This document shows, one piece after another, positions 34,710 through 44,544 of a stretch of DNA of 64,000 nucleotides. Where the stretch lies: assembly GCA_041743085.1 (NCBI GenBank), contig JBGTNL010000091.1:1-64000 (forward strand), in the 5' to 3' direction. Position numbers and translations under genes: made by a program. Below the pieces are notes generated by a model, which was given only the letters and a program-made list of their open reading frames with translations, did no database searches and was not told where the DNA came from. This stretch comes from JAFMPW01 sp041743085 (GTDB lineage: Bacteria > Bacteroidota > Bacteroidia > Flavobacteriales > Flavobacteriaceae). Each line of letters opens with the position of its first letter. The stretch's first letter is position 1.

Positions 34710-37076
34710 TTAGTTTTCAGGGCTTAGGATCAGAAATTGCCGGGTAACCCCTTCCACTTTTTCCCTGCTGTAATACGCGGGAAAATAATTGTTCTCCGCC
34801 CATAACCTGAATATATTTTTGTAGTAAGCGCTATCCGGGTTGCCCGACTGCCCCGGCGTATTGATCATTAGCGCCTTGTCCCAGTCCCCTACATCAGTGA
34901 TAAATTTAAAACTGCCACCGCTACTCTGGTTATCTGCATTTCCGGTTGAGTTTGGTGTAAAACTATTCCCTCCCCTGGGATGTGGTCCGGCGTTGAGTTT
35001 ATTTTGCAATTCTCCATTTACAAAGGAGGACAGCATATGTTGCATAGCAGCGTGTTTATACTCCGTCTGCCCGTACTTCCAGTTCTTCATGTCGGGCCCT
35101 AATTTTTCCCTCATTTCCCGGACGGTTAACTCAAAGGTCGATTGAAGGAATTCCGTCTTATTTTCCTGGCTCCCCGGCCCAAAAGCTTCTCCCGGGGCTT
35201 GCAGCCATGCTATGATCCTGTGCAATTGAATAAATAAGAGTCCCTTTGCTTCTTCAGGGATAAACCGGGCGTCTGCCTCCTGCCTTAAAACCCTTTCCCA
35301 CATCGCGTATATTCCAGCGGCTACGGACTCCTCCTCCAACCCATAATCCCATTTCATAAGTAATTGCTTTGCGTTTTTTGCCTTGGGCGTGGACATCATA
35401 ACACTTTCCAGTAACGGGACAAGCGATCTGGCCGGAATGGAGTGGTAATCTGATTGCAAGTCCTTCATATCCTGAAGAGAGAACTGCTTTTTACCCTTTA
35501 GCACCTCATTAATACGTTGTCCCCTGAAAGGATCGGCCCAGAGATAATTCAGGGTGTTATTATGTTGATAGCCCTTCGGTGTCACATGTTCGTTCGCGGT
35601 AGCAAAAAAACCTGTGGCCGGATTGTAAACGTTCGGGCGTTCCTTTATAGGGAGATATCCTTCCCATTCATGTGAGCCGTCTCCCGGAACCGGAACCAGA
35701 CCACTGAAATTCCTACGTATGGGTGTAATGCCTACTGCCTGCCATCCAATGTTGCCTTTGGGGTCTGCCCAGACCATATTCTCCGCCGGAATATTACTGT
35801 AACTGCAGGCTTCCCTGAATTCTTCCCAGGTACTGGCCTGATCCATCCGTAAGGAAGCCAGGTAGGGCGCTCCCCCAACCTCCAGCCAGGCACATCTTAC
35901 GGCATAGGCTTTGTTATTTACAGAATCTATATGCGTCACGGGCCCATGCCTGGTATATCGTAACGTAACCTCCTTTGTACTACCACCCTTCAAGGGTATG
36001 GTTTCCTTAATCTCTTCCATTGCCAGCCATTCCCCTTTATACCGGTATTGGGACAAATCTTCCGGATTGAGCTCATATACATACAGATCTTCCCCATCGG
36101 TACTGAAAATCGTCAGCCCCCAGGCTCCATATTCGTTGTGACCTATGGATACACCCGGAATTTCCGGTTCTCCCCCTCCGATCACATTCCACCCCGGGGC
36201 TACAAGATGAACAGCGTAACGCAGGGAGGGGATCGCTATTCTCCTGTGTGGGTCGTTAGCCATTACGGGATAGCCGCTTTTCGACTTTTTACCGCTGATA
36301 ACCCAATTATTACTTCCCCTATCCAGATCAACTTTAGGAAAATTATTAGTCACAATATCGCTGCTATCCAATGATACTCCGCTATCATAGGCCTCATGAA
36401 GTTGAAGTATTTCATCGTTAAACAAAAAATCCTTGATTTTCGGATCCAGCTGAAGATTTGGTTCATTTGGATGAAACCACATCAATTCCTTTACTTTATC
36501 CGCTCCTATCTTCGCTACAGCCCGGCCAATATCCAATTCTGTTCCCACATTTCCCTTTAAGCCCTGATGCCTGGAGATCACAATTTCCGGGGTCCATTTT
36601 TTAGGTTGGATCCCCAAAATTTTGAACTCAATGGGCAATTGCCCGGGCATTTTATTGATCTCGTCAATATAGGCATTGACGCCGTTTGTGTATGCCGTGA
36701 TGATCTCAGCACCATCGGGATGGTAGTGATTTAGTTCCTCTTCCATATTTCCCCTGAACTTAAAAAGGCGTGTTCCGATGTCTCTTTTCAATTCGTGTTC
36801 GCCCAAAAGTTCTGCCACTGTCCCGGAGGCTTGCCTGCGCCATATCTCAAATTGAAAAAGCCTGTCCCTTGCGGCACAATACCCCTGGGCAAAAAACAGA
36901 TCATACTGATTTTTTGCATAAATATGGTTCAATCCCCATTTATCGCGTAGCACTTCAACGGGCTCGCGGAGGCCATCAACCTTTATTTGTTCTTTTTCCT
37001 GAGCAGTAATTAAAGTGCTCATCATAAAAGTAACAACCATCAGAAAAAGGATCCTTTTTGTCATTTTAACTTTCAT
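34710..37076 (-). CDS. Penicillin acylase family (peptidase S45) enzyme, exported
   Basis: A 788-residue N-terminal-nucleophile hydrolase with a signal peptide (cleavage near ITAQE). Alpha-chain motifs are LRDKWGLNHIYA and AQGYCAARDRLFQFE. The predicted self-cleavage site is Gly254-Ser255 (DRGSNNWVISG), followed by the NDPHR motif, with NEHV and NAGPHPRGG near the end. It ends 49 bp from the PPTase gene, facing it. In pseudomonads a member of this family (PvdQ) deacylates the pyoverdine precursor in the periplasm, so processing of the local peptide is possible, but the family is broad and the gene faces the other way. Confidence 0.88.
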   Translation of the reverse strand: MKVKMTKRILFLMVVTFMMSTLITAQEKEQIKVDGLREPVEVLRDKWGLNHIYAKNQYDLFFAQGYCAARDRLFQFEIWRRQASGTVAELLGEHELKRDIGTRLFKFRGNMEEELNHYHPDGAEIITAYTNGVNAYIDEINKMPGQLPIEFKILGIQPKKWTPEIVISRHQGLKGNVGTELDIGRAVAKIGADKVKELMWFHPNEPNLQLDPKIKDFLFNDEILQLHEAYDSGVSLDSSDIVTNNFPKVDLDRGSNNWVISGKKSKSGYPVMANDPHRRIAIPSLRYAVHLVAPGWNVIGGGEPEIPGVSIGHNEYGAWGLTIFSTDGEDLYVYELNPEDLSQYRYKGEWLAMEEIKETIPLKGGSTKEVTLRYTRHGPVTHIDSVNNKAYAVRCAWLEVGGAPYLASLRMDQASTWEEFREACSYSNIPAENMVWADPKGNIGWQAVGITPIRRNFSGLVPVPGDGSHEWEGYLPIKERPNVYNPATGFFATANEHVTPKGYQHNNTLNYLWADPFRGQRINEVLKGKKQFSLQDMKDLQSDYHSIPARSLVPLLESVMMSTPKAKNAKQLLMKWDYGLEEESVAAGIYAMWERVLRQEADARFIPEEAKGLLFIQLHRIIAWLQAPGEAFGPGSQENKTEFLQSTFELTVREMREKLGPDMKNWKYGQTEYKHAAMQHMLSSFVNGELQNKLNAGPHPRGGNSFTPNSTGNADNQSSGGSFKFITDVGDWDKALMINTPGQSGNPDSAYYKNIFRLWAENNYFPAYYSREKVEGVTRQFLILSPEN

Positions 37077-37127
37077 TTTATCAATTTATTTCCTGTCTTT
37101 CAGACGGTACATGAATTTTAGACCACT

Positions 37128-37502
37128 CTAGTCCGTGTCCACTGCCCAGACCTTAACATGGACCAATCCGTTTGTTAAACCATGCCTGCGGACAGCATTG
37201 CCGTCCAGTTCATTCTCGATTTTAGAACTGCCCCTAGGCCAGCATACCCTGAATATTCCATCTTTTTTCATAAGCTTTTTCAATCGATTAAATTGAAGTT
37301 CAAGCTCTTCCATATGGGTGCAAAACAGATGAATGAAATCTATAGAATGAGGTTGTGACGACTCGACAATATGCAACTCAGGAAAATCTTCGAACAACTC
37401 AAAATAATGATCGGGAAGGTTTACAAAAAGTGCCTTGTGCCCTGCTTTGATCCCTAATTTTCTTTCCAGGGGAGTACCTGAATAACCGGATGGCGTCATC
37501 AC
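37128..37502 (-). CDS. DUF3052 family protein
   Basis: This 124-residue protein matches the DUF3052 pattern: N-terminal GYSGTPLERKLGIKAGHKALFVNLP, the central DFIHLFCTHMEELE and the C-terminal GIFRVCWPRGSS...GLTNGLVHVKVWAVD. The family is cytoplasmic, widespread and uncharacterised. It lies 51 bp upstream of the second penicillin acylase gene on the same strand, with no functional link apparent. Confidence 0.8.
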   Translation of the reverse strand: MMTPSGYSGTPLERKLGIKAGHKALFVNLPDHYFELFEDFPELHIVESSQPHSIDFIHLFCTHMEELELQFNRLKKLMKKDGIFRVCWPRGSSKIENELDGNAVRRHGLTNGLVHVKVWAVDTD

Positions 37503-37591
37503 AAGTATGGTTTGATTATATGCCGATCACAAATTACGGTAAATTTATCAATCCGAATAAAGGAATACCGGGCATACCGAAGGGGTGCCGC

Positions 37592-39763
37592 TTACTTGGT
37601 AAACCAGTAGGTAAGTTTTAATGTAAGGGACCAGCTTCTGCCTTCCAAAGGTGAAATCAATTGATTGTTTGTATATACAAGAAAAAGGTCAGAGGCCGGT
37701 TTATAGCGCCATTGAAACCTTGAATTCAGGTTAAAATTCCGGGATTGTTCATTGTACTGGAACAAATTGGCAAAAAACAATTTATTCGTAAATGTAATAT
37801 CTACTTTGGATCCTATTAGCCAGAATTCCGTGGTGTTCCACGGCTCTGGCAGGGAAATATGGTTATAACTAAGATTGGAACCAAGGCTTACATAGGGCTG
37901 AAACCGGTACCCTAATTCCGCTGTAAGTCCGGTTCTCGTACCATCCAGGTAATATCCGCCAAAACGGCCTCCAGCGGTATACGTGAACAGACTTTGGGGC
38001 TTTGCGTTGTATTGGAAACTGAAGCCGTTCCAACTGTGTTTCGTGCCCACGGCAAGGGAATCCTTGCCCGATCTTGTAGGGTCAAACGGAGCGAGTAATT
38101 CAACGTATTCATTCAATACTTCAAATCCCAATTCGCTCCGGTTTCGAAAATTTATTAAATAGTCGAGCCCATTCTGATTATCCGTTCTTCCAAACTTTTC
38201 ATTAAAAAAATAACTCGTGCTTATCAAAGGCCCATGGCTCACAATTTTACCTTTTTCAGGAAAAAACAAATGGCCTAAAAACGAACCGATATTTATATAA
38301 CCCCTCCTGGGAACAAAACCAACCTCTGCAGTATAACTTTCCCCCACGGATTCCTCCTTAATTCCCCAACTCCACTTTCTGCTGCTGTACTCCAGATTGG
38401 CAGCCTGGGTAAAACCATTACCCCGGCTGATGGGCGAAAAGGATTTTAGAGCAAAAGCCTTTCCCGTCCAGAGATTATTTGAGGATGCCAGATTGTATTC
38501 TACCCCCAGGTTTCGATTATATTCCGGATAGCGTGTCCGTAAGGAATCGGTATCGTTGGGATAGTTGACCGACTGTTTATTCACGAATATAAGACCAATA
38601 CTGGATCTGCTGTAAACCTTTCGTTGCAGGGATAGTACACCAAAATTCTGGCTTGGCAGCCCGGTTTCATCCACGCCGGCGGTTTGCATATCCATAAGGC
38701 CGAGTCGCCAGTTTTCATTTAAATTACCACTTACGCGGGCCCCTGCATGTATGGGTACCCCTAATCCTATTCTTCTGGAGAAAAAGGGACGGATGTCTTC
38801 ATAACCGAAACTGGCAAATAAGTCCCCGTTCTCCAGAAAGAACTGCCGTTTTTCAGGGAAAAACAATTCGAAACGATCCAGATTCGTTACCTGGCGGTCA
38901 ACTTCTACCTGAGAAAAATCCGGATTAACTGTCAGATCGAGATTCAGGGAAGAGGTAAGACTGAATTTCACATCCCCCCCAACCTTAAAATCATTGGTGG
39001 TGTCACTCTCAAGATCATCAGCTACGGACCCCAGTACGTATGGAATTAAGGAAATATTGGTTCCCGGCGGAGGTGGGGGTGCATCCCATACCAATACCCC
39101 GGTATAGGCTAAGGAGGCCGTCGGAAATTGCCGCGGTATGGGGGTCCAACTCGATTTTTCACTCGATTTCAGATCGAGCCTGCTAAAGTTAATCCCCCAT
39201 TCCGTTACCCCGGCTTTGTACCTGATGGATTTGAAAGGAAGTGCCATTTCAAAAACCCATTTGTCCTCATCGCGTTTTACGGCCGATACCCATTTGCTAT
39301 CCCAGTTCAGATCTACGCTCCCGCCGGCAAACATGGTTCCATCCCACTGGGCTCCGGCTGCATTGGCACCAAAGGAAAAGCCCGTAGTCTGATTATTAAA
39401 CGGGTCCATGAAAAGTAAAAAATTGTCGTTCTTGCCAAATGAAAAATCACGGCGCAGGGATTCAACGTAATTTGGTCCCCGTGTGGTGTTATGGAAGGTG
39501 GCAATTAAATAGAGATTTTTATCATCATAAGTCATACGTATTTCGGAAAGCTCATTGGCTTTAGCTGTGTCCATAGGCAGGACCATAAAAAAATCATCGG
39601 CAACATCCGCATCCTTCCAGGCTTCGTCATCACCCATGCCATCAATATTTATTGGCAATGAAGTCTTTCTGATATGTAAGCGAAACGCCTCATTCTTTTT
39701 TTGAGAATACAAGGGAAAAACAATAGCTGTAATCAGTAATGTAAATAGAAACCTTTTTAACAT
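37592..39763 (-). CDS. DUF5916 outer-membrane protein with an N-terminal carbohydrate-binding-like domain
   Basis: A 723-residue protein with a signal peptide (1-20, PLYSQ). The first domain (about 30-230) resembles family 9 carbohydrate-binding modules (INIDGMGDDEAWKDADVADDF, DDKNLYLIATFHN, WVFEMALPFKSIRY). The remainder has DUF5916 features (LNLDLTVNPDFSQVEVDRQVTNLDRFELFFPEKRQFFLENGDLF) and repeated amphipathic strands ending in KLTYWFTK, which suggests a beta-barrel. The family is common in Bacteroidota; its substrate is unknown. Confidence 0.82.
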   Translation of the reverse strand: MLKRFLFTLLITAIVFPLYSQKKNEAFRLHIRKTSLPINIDGMGDDEAWKDADVADDFFMVLPMDTAKANELSEIRMTYDDKNLYLIATFHNTTRGPNYVESLRRDFSFGKNDNFLLFMDPFNNQTTGFSFGANAAGAQWDGTMFAGGSVDLNWDSKWVSAVKRDEDKWVFEMALPFKSIRYKAGVTEWGINFSRLDLKSSEKSSWTPIPRQFPTASLAYTGVLVWDAPPPPPGTNISLIPYVLGSVADDLESDTTNDFKVGGDVKFSLTSSLNLDLTVNPDFSQVEVDRQVTNLDRFELFFPEKRQFFLENGDLFASFGYEDIRPFFSRRIGLGVPIHAGARVSGNLNENWRLGLMDMQTAGVDETGLPSQNFGVLSLQRKVYSRSSIGLIFVNKQSVNYPNDTDSLRTRYPEYNRNLGVEYNLASSNNLWTGKAFALKSFSPISRGNGFTQAANLEYSSRKWSWGIKEESVGESYTAEVGFVPRRGYINIGSFLGHLFFPEKGKIVSHGPLISTSYFFNEKFGRTDNQNGLDYLINFRNRSELGFEVLNEYVELLAPFDPTRSGKDSLAVGTKHSWNGFSFQYNAKPQSLFTYTAGGRFGGYYLDGTRTGLTAELGYRFQPYVSLGSNLSYNHISLPEPWNTTEFWLIGSKVDITFTNKLFFANLFQYNEQSRNFNLNSRFQWRYKPASDLFLVYTNNQLISPLEGRSWSLTLKLTYWFTK

Positions 39764-39887
39764 TATATGGCCAGTTGTTTTGTTAAAATATATAGCTCAG
39801 ATCTGTTGTGTAAGTTCACCTATTAAATATATGCTATTTTAAATTGTGTGATAAAAGGGTTTGTGGCAACAAGGCCATACTAAATGC

Positions 39888-39913
39888 CAAAAGCCCCCCT
39901 ATCAGAGGGGGCT
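39888..39913 (-). terminator. Hairpin terminator after the small membrane protein gene
   Basis: A perfect 7-bp stem (AGCCCCC at 39892-39898, GGGGGCT at 39907-39913) with an 8-nt loop is followed on the minus strand by a short T run. It lies about 30 bp after the minus-strand stop at 39942. Confidence 0.6.
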
Positions 39914-39941
39914 CTAATATCCTGACCTAAATGCGATATGG

Positions 39942-40406
39942 CTACTCCAGGTCTTTAAGAATATTTTCAGCAGAACGGGTAATACCCCTGTAGCAGCCAT
40001 ACCCCCATCTTGCAAAGAGAATGAGAAAGATAAAGGCGACGGCCAAAAATCCGTATAATGCGGCATCTTTTTCCATCATAAAAAAATCCTTATCAGACAG
40101 GATTTTGGATGTCACAGGCAGAAAGGCAAACAGAAATACAAAGCTTGAATAAATTCCTATTTGTTGAAGCATTAGCAGTTTCTTCCTTGCTTTTGTAAAC
40201 TCTGCTATTACGTCCTTGTAGGTCTTGTCTGAAATATTTAAACGCTTTATTTCACTAAGCGATCTGAGGACAAGCACTGGAAGGACCACTAAAAAAACAA
40301 GCGTTAAAATACCGCTCAAAACCAGGTACCAGGTATCCAGTTTTCCGAAGTTGATCAGGACAACAAGGGCGGCAACGAAACAGATTACGGCCCCCCATAC
40401 TTTCAT
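39942..40406 (-). CDS. Small membrane protein, about four spans, unknown function
   Basis: A 154-residue protein with hydrophobic segments near residues 3-20, 30-50, 82-101 and 120-140, separated by a charged central helix (SLSEIKRLNISDKTYKDVIAEFTKARKKLL). The layout suggests an inner-membrane protein with a cytoplasmic loop. No family is recognised. It is followed by a terminator, and the amidohydrolase gene lies 83 bp upstream on the same strand. Confidence 0.65.
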   Translation of the reverse strand: MKVWGAVICFVAALVVLINFGKLDTWYLVLSGILTLVFLVVLPVLVLRSLSEIKRLNISDKTYKDVIAEFTKARKKLLMLQQIGIYSSFVFLFAFLPVTSKILSDKDFFMMEKDAALYGFLAVAFIFLILFARWGYGCYRGITRSAENILKDLE

Positions 40407-40489
40407 AAATTGTAATTTTCTGAAACCTATTTGTATATCTTTCCTGTGTCATTTTTAAAATATTGTAAAACTATTTGGATATTGCGACA

Positions 40490-41584
40490 CTAATTTTTTT
40501 CGAACAAACTTTTATCCAGTCCCGGGAGAAGTTTCATTGCATTTTTGTAGTACACTTTTTTTAGCACCTCATCGGGGAGGTCCAGGCCATACATGGCCCA
40601 AAAAGCATGGTATTTTTTATAGTAGGGAAAGTATTCATCATCGGTTTCCAAAACCCTGAAGTACGTTGGGAATTCCTCAGGTTTCCAGCTGTCCTTTCCA
40701 AATAGTATCCGGTCCTGATATTTCTCAAAGAACTTGTTCGCATTTTTGGGCTGTCTTCCCAATTCGGCGATAACCGCACTTATACCCACGTACATGTTTG
40801 GCATTTCCTCCATCAACTCTCCCAATTTACCCAGATTATTGGCATACCAGCCCATATGGGCATTGATAAAATTGGTTTTGGGATGTTTTTTGAACATCCG
40901 GTGTTGCTCGTCAATGATCTGTTGCCAGGGTGCAGGATCACTATCGGACCGTTTTCTTCTGGAATGGGTCTTTAGTTCCAGCCAGCGTTCATTATCCTTG
41001 TCCATGGGATCCCAAAAGGATTTAGGATCCGCCGAATGGATTAATACAGGGATCCCTAATTCTCCGCATTTGGCCCAAATTGGATCTAATCGTTTATCGT
41101 CTATTGCCAAACGGTTTCCGTCAACTTCTTTATTTCTGAGTCCCAGGCTCTTGTAAATTTTCAAGCCTTTTGCCCCGTTTTTTACATCCTGTTCCAGTTG
41201 GCTGACCGCATTTTCAGACCATCCGGAATTTCCGACACCGTCAAAATCCACATTGGCAAATACCACAAAGCGATTGGGGTAATTTTTATTAACATTGGTA
41301 ATTGCTTCTTTTAAACCCGCTCCGGACCCTCCGCTGAGATTAACCATAACCGCCATGTTGAGCTTATCCATGGCTGAAATAAGTTCAGACAAATCCTTCT
41401 CCCCCATCCCAAATTGATGACTGTGAATATCAACGAAGGGGTATTTGGCCTTTTCCACTTCGTGGGTTGGAACCACCAACGTAGAAGCGGGATTATATTC
41501 TTCAAACCCCATTTGCTGGGCAGAAACGCCAAACGTTTGAAGAACAAAAAGAAATACAAGCAGTACCGGATATCGTATTTTCAT
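40490..41584 (-). CDS. Exported amidohydrolase (amidohydrolase_2-type TIM barrel)
   Basis: A 364-residue protein with a signal peptide (cleavage near VSAQQ) and a metal-dependent hydrolase barrel. The likely metal ligands are the HxH of DIHSHQFG (about residue 53), the His of VLIHSAD, the His of NFINAHMGW and the Asp of ILFGKDSW, in the order expected for the family that includes ACMS decarboxylase-type enzymes. The substrate is unknown. It is exported, unlike most family members. Confidence 0.83.
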   Translation of the reverse strand: MKIRYPVLLVFLFVLQTFGVSAQQMGFEEYNPASTLVVPTHEVEKAKYPFVDIHSHQFGMGEKDLSELISAMDKLNMAVMVNLSGGSGAGLKEAITNVNKNYPNRFVVFANVDFDGVGNSGWSENAVSQLEQDVKNGAKGLKIYKSLGLRNKEVDGNRLAIDDKRLDPIWAKCGELGIPVLIHSADPKSFWDPMDKDNERWLELKTHSRRKRSDSDPAPWQQIIDEQHRMFKKHPKTNFINAHMGWYANNLGKLGELMEEMPNMYVGISAVIAELGRQPKNANKFFEKYQDRILFGKDSWKPEEFPTYFRVLETDDEYFPYYKKYHAFWAMYGLDLPDEVLKKVYYKNAMKLLPGLDKSLFEKN

Positions 41585-41654
41585 TATGTACGGGATTTAG
41601 AGGCATGAAAATACTATATTTTCTTTGATGATCTTCCCTAACCAATGTAAAAAA

Positions 41655-41698
41655 GTAAAAGGCCGGGTGGCAGGTATTTTTTTTAAAAGACACCCGGC
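41655..41698 (-). terminator. Hairpin terminator of the molybdenum cofactor operon
   Basis: An 8-bp stem (GCCGGGTG at 41662-41669, CACCCGGC at 41691-41698) with a T/A-rich 21-nt loop lies 40 bp after the minus-strand mocA stop and is followed on that strand by a T-rich tract. Confidence 0.55.
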
Positions 41699-41737
41699 AT
41701 ATTCTCCTTCTCCAAATCCAAAAGTGCGGATTTCTTG

Positions 41738-42334
41738 TTACAATTTCTGAAGAAGGGAAGCATAGTCTTCTTCAGTATCGATATCTTTTGTGATCTTCCC
41801 GGCATTCAACACGGCAATGTGTTGTTGGTTTTTGGACAAGATCCGTTGTGCCCCGTCATCGCCATGTAATTCACTGAGATCTGAAAAATAATGGCTTCCG
41901 AATAGTGCAGGAGCGCCAACCCTTTCGCCATATGCCGTGCCTATGATATTCTTTTCAGCAGCGCCAAAGGCATCGATCATGCGGTTAAGATAAGAAGTGT
42001 TAATCAGGGGTTGATCGCTTAGCATTATAAGCACGCCTTTTAGAGCTGTAGTGTTGTTCAGATAGTATTTCACACCGCAGCTGATGGAAGTACCCATTCC
42101 TTTTGCCCAATCCTTGTTTTCAAGAAATACAGTTGCAGTATCGGCAAGGGTTTCCCTGATATGCGTGGCCTTAGCACCCAATACGACGACAACTTCCGAA
42201 GCCTTTGACGCTTTAGCGGTTTTTATGGCATTTCCCAGCAGGCTTGTATTTTTCCAGGGTAGCAGCTGTTTGGTTTTACCCATCCTGGAGGATGATCCGG
42301 CCGCTAGAATAAGGATGGCAATGTCATTTTTCAT
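41738..42334 (-). CDS. mocA: Molybdenum cofactor cytidylyltransferase-like protein (MocA)
   Basis: A 198-residue nucleotidyltransferase. The signature AAGSSSRMGKTKQLLPW (about 11-27) and the LSDQP motif (about 106) are typical of MocA-type enzymes, which convert Mo-molybdopterin to the cytosine dinucleotide form. That form is used by xanthine-oxidase-family enzymes such as the one at 49327-52122. The start overlaps the xdhC stop by 4 bp, so translational coupling is likely. Distinction from purine-catabolism homologues (PucB-like) rests on context. Confidence 0.82.
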   Translation of the reverse strand: MKNDIAILILAAGSSSRMGKTKQLLPWKNTSLLGNAIKTAKASKASEVVVVLGAKATHIRETLADTATVFLENKDWAKGMGTSISCGVKYYLNNTTALKGVLIMLSDQPLINTSYLNRMIDAFGAAEKNIIGTAYGERVGAPALFGSHYFSDLSELHGDDGAQRILSKNQQHIAVLNAGKITKDIDTEEDYASLLQKL

Positions 42335-43344
42335 CGGCTGTGTATAGTACCTTTTTTGTCCTTTAAGGGCATAGGTTCCTGTTTACGGACCACCGAAATA
42401 ATTTCAGAGAGTATGGATATCGCAATTTCCTGTGGAGTTTCTGCTCCCAATGCCAGGCCGGCCGGTCCGTGAATATGGTCAAAAAAGGTATACGATACTT
42501 CCGGACATTGCTCCATGAATTCTGCCAACAATCTTTCCCGTCTGGTCGCCGGCCCCAGAAGTCCAAGATAAACAGGTGCTGTATCTTTCAATCTCAACAG
42601 GAATTTTAAATCTTTCACGTAGCTGTGCGTCATTACTACAATAGCGGTCTGTTGGTCAATGGTGCCCAGAGGCAGTTCTTCGGGAGCAACCGGTAAAAAT
42701 TCCTGTGCTCCTGGAAAATCGTCGATACTTTTTTCTTCATCCGGCGGTACTACCATATGTACCTCCCATCCGGTTAAAGCGGCGTATGAACACAATTGCA
42801 CGGCGTCGTGTTCGGCTCCAATGATCAGGAGCCTGAAACAGGGCATCATTTCCTGATAGAATACTTTGGTACCTGTACTGGCTTTGAAGCCCGGTCTTAG
42901 CGGCATCTTTTCTTTGCCTAATTTAACAAGGGACCCGTAATTTTCAGATATTCCGTCTTCCTGTGAAAAGTGGGATGTTATATCAAAACTTTGCCGCGCT
43001 TTTATGATCCTCCAAAACATTTCGAGGAATACCTCATCGGGCTGAAAAGGTTCTATTAAAATGAACAACATTCCTTCACAACCTAACCTGTACCGGCCAT
43101 CATAGGTCATTACTTTGGGAATATTTGTTTTAAATACGTTTGCCGCCTGCCTGATGATTTCCTTTTCAACACACCCACCGCTAACTGCCCCAACTATATT
43201 GCCACCCTCCATGATCAGCATTCTCACACCGGGCCTGCGATATGAAGAGCCGTTAAGCGCCACTACCGTAGCTAAAACAGCTTTGCGGCCCTTCACTGGA
43301 GCAGATTGATAGGCAAGTATTATTTTCTTTATTTCATGAGTCAT
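42331..43344 (-). CDS. xdhC: XdhC family molybdenum cofactor maturation protein
   Basis: XdhC/CoxI proteins bind the molybdenum cofactor and support its sulfuration and insertion into xanthine-oxidase-family enzymes. The 337-residue protein has the N-terminal domain (GSSYRRPGVRMLIMEGGNIVGAVSGGCVE) with the conserved SGGC motif, and a C-terminal Rossmann domain (LLIIGAEHDAVQLCSYAALTGW, VVMTHSYVKD, GLLGPATRRERLL). It abuts moeA with no gap and overlaps mocA. Its client is presumably the hydroxylase encoded at 49327-52122. Confidence 0.88.
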   Translation of the reverse strand: MTHEIKKIILAYQSAPVKGRKAVLATVVALNGSSYRRPGVRMLIMEGGNIVGAVSGGCVEKEIIRQAANVFKTNIPKVMTYDGRYRLGCEGMLFILIEPFQPDEVFLEMFWRIIKARQSFDITSHFSQEDGISENYGSLVKLGKEKMPLRPGFKASTGTKVFYQEMMPCFRLLIIGAEHDAVQLCSYAALTGWEVHMVVPPDEEKSIDDFPGAQEFLPVAPEELPLGTIDQQTAIVVMTHSYVKDLKFLLRLKDTAPVYLGLLGPATRRERLLAEFMEQCPEVSYTFFDHIHGPAGLALGAETPQEIAISILSEIISVVRKQEPMPLKDKKGTIHSR

Positions 43345-44544
43345 TCATAAAATGCTTGTCGTTGCTGTAAACGGGACTATCGTCCCTTTTTTGTAAGGTT
43401 GTTTTTTTGGATCCAGTCGAATGAAACCATCCGAGTTTGCCAGGCTTATTAAATCTCCCGAACCATTGCCATGCACAATATTAGCTGTTAATTTTCCTGA
43501 ATCGCTGCTTATTTTCGTTCTTAAAAATCGTGTCAATTCTCCATCCGGAGCAATATCTTCCCCTAAGATCACCTCATTTTCAGAAATAGTCCCGCCCAAT
43601 GATTTTATCAGCCAGGGCTTAAAATACAAGTGAAAGTTGGCGAAGGTGGACACAGGATTTCCGGGGAACGAAAAAATTACAGTTCTGGCGGCTTTATGTA
43701 TTCCAAACCAAAACGGTTTACCCGGGGTTTGTTTCACTTTGTGAAAGATCATTTTAGCTCCCAGCTCGTCCAGAACCTCAGGTATAAAATCGAACTTGCC
43801 CTTAGATACGCCCCCACTGAGAAGCAAGACATCCATCTCCTGGATGGCGTAATACAGCTTCTGGCGAATGATGTCCTTATCGTCGTCCAAATGAAGTAAT
43901 AAAGGAAGAATCCGCTCTTTCGAAAGCGCAGCGTAAAGAGAATATGAATTGGATTTCCTTACCTGGAACTGCAAAGGCTTTTTATCGATTTCTACCAATT
44001 CCTTACCAGTGGAAATAACGGAAATTCTGGGAAGTTTCTTTACATTGACCTTTACTTTGCCCACAGATGCCATAACCCCAATTGCCGCTGCAGTTATTTT
44101 CAGATTCTTTTTCAGCAACGGAGCTCCTTCTTTCTCATCACTTCCTTTAACATGGATATTAGCTCCTTTTTCAGGGGCCTTCTGAATTGAGGCAACGCTA
44201 TTTTTGATGACGAGATCCTCATACATTACCACTGTGTCAGCATCTTCCGGTACTACGCCACCGGTCATGATCTCAATACAGTCTGTTTTAGAACCCAACG
44301 GAATACCCGGCATCCCCGCAGCGAGGACCCCCACAATTTTAAAATCGGTTTGGCCTTTTTCAAATGCCGAATAGTTTATGGCGATGCCGTCTTTCGTAGA
44401 CCGGTTGAAGGGGGGGAAATCACGATCCGCGAAAACGTCCTCTCCAAGGATCCGGCCAAGGGCAAATTTTATGCCCACGGTCTCCATACCATAATCCTGA
44501 CAACTGCCAAGTACCAGTTTATATGCTTCATTAAATGTTATCAT
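43345..44544 (-). CDS. moeA: Molybdopterin molybdenumtransferase MoeA
   Basis: MoeA inserts molybdate into adenylylated molybdopterin. The protein of about 399 residues carries FADRDFPPFNRSTKDGIAI, GVVPEDADTVVMYED, the PRISVISTGKELVEI strand, LLSGGVSKGKFDF and FSFPGNPVSTFANFHLYFKPWL, all characteristic. The start at 44544 (MITFNEAYKLVL) aligns with family N-termini; the frame continues open upstream to 44670 but that extension is atypical. It is the first gene of the moeA-xdhC-mocA unit. Confidence 0.92.
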   Translation of the reverse strand: MITFNEAYKLVLGSCQDYGMETVGIKFALGRILGEDVFADRDFPPFNRSTKDGIAINYSAFEKGQTDFKIVGVLAAGMPGIPLGSKTDCIEIMTGGVVPEDADTVVMYEDLVIKNSVASIQKAPEKGANIHVKGSDEKEGAPLLKKNLKITAAAIGVMASVGKVKVNVKKLPRISVISTGKELVEIDKKPLQFQVRKSNSYSLYAALSKERILPLLLHLDDDKDIIRQKLYYAIQEMDVLLLSGGVSKGKFDFIPEVLDELGAKMIFHKVKQTPGKPFWFGIHKAARTVIFSFPGNPVSTFANFHLYFKPWLIKSLGGTISENEVILGEDIAPDGELTRFLRTKISSDSGKLTANIVHGNGSGDLISLANSDGFIRLDPKKQPYKKGTIVPFTATTSIL

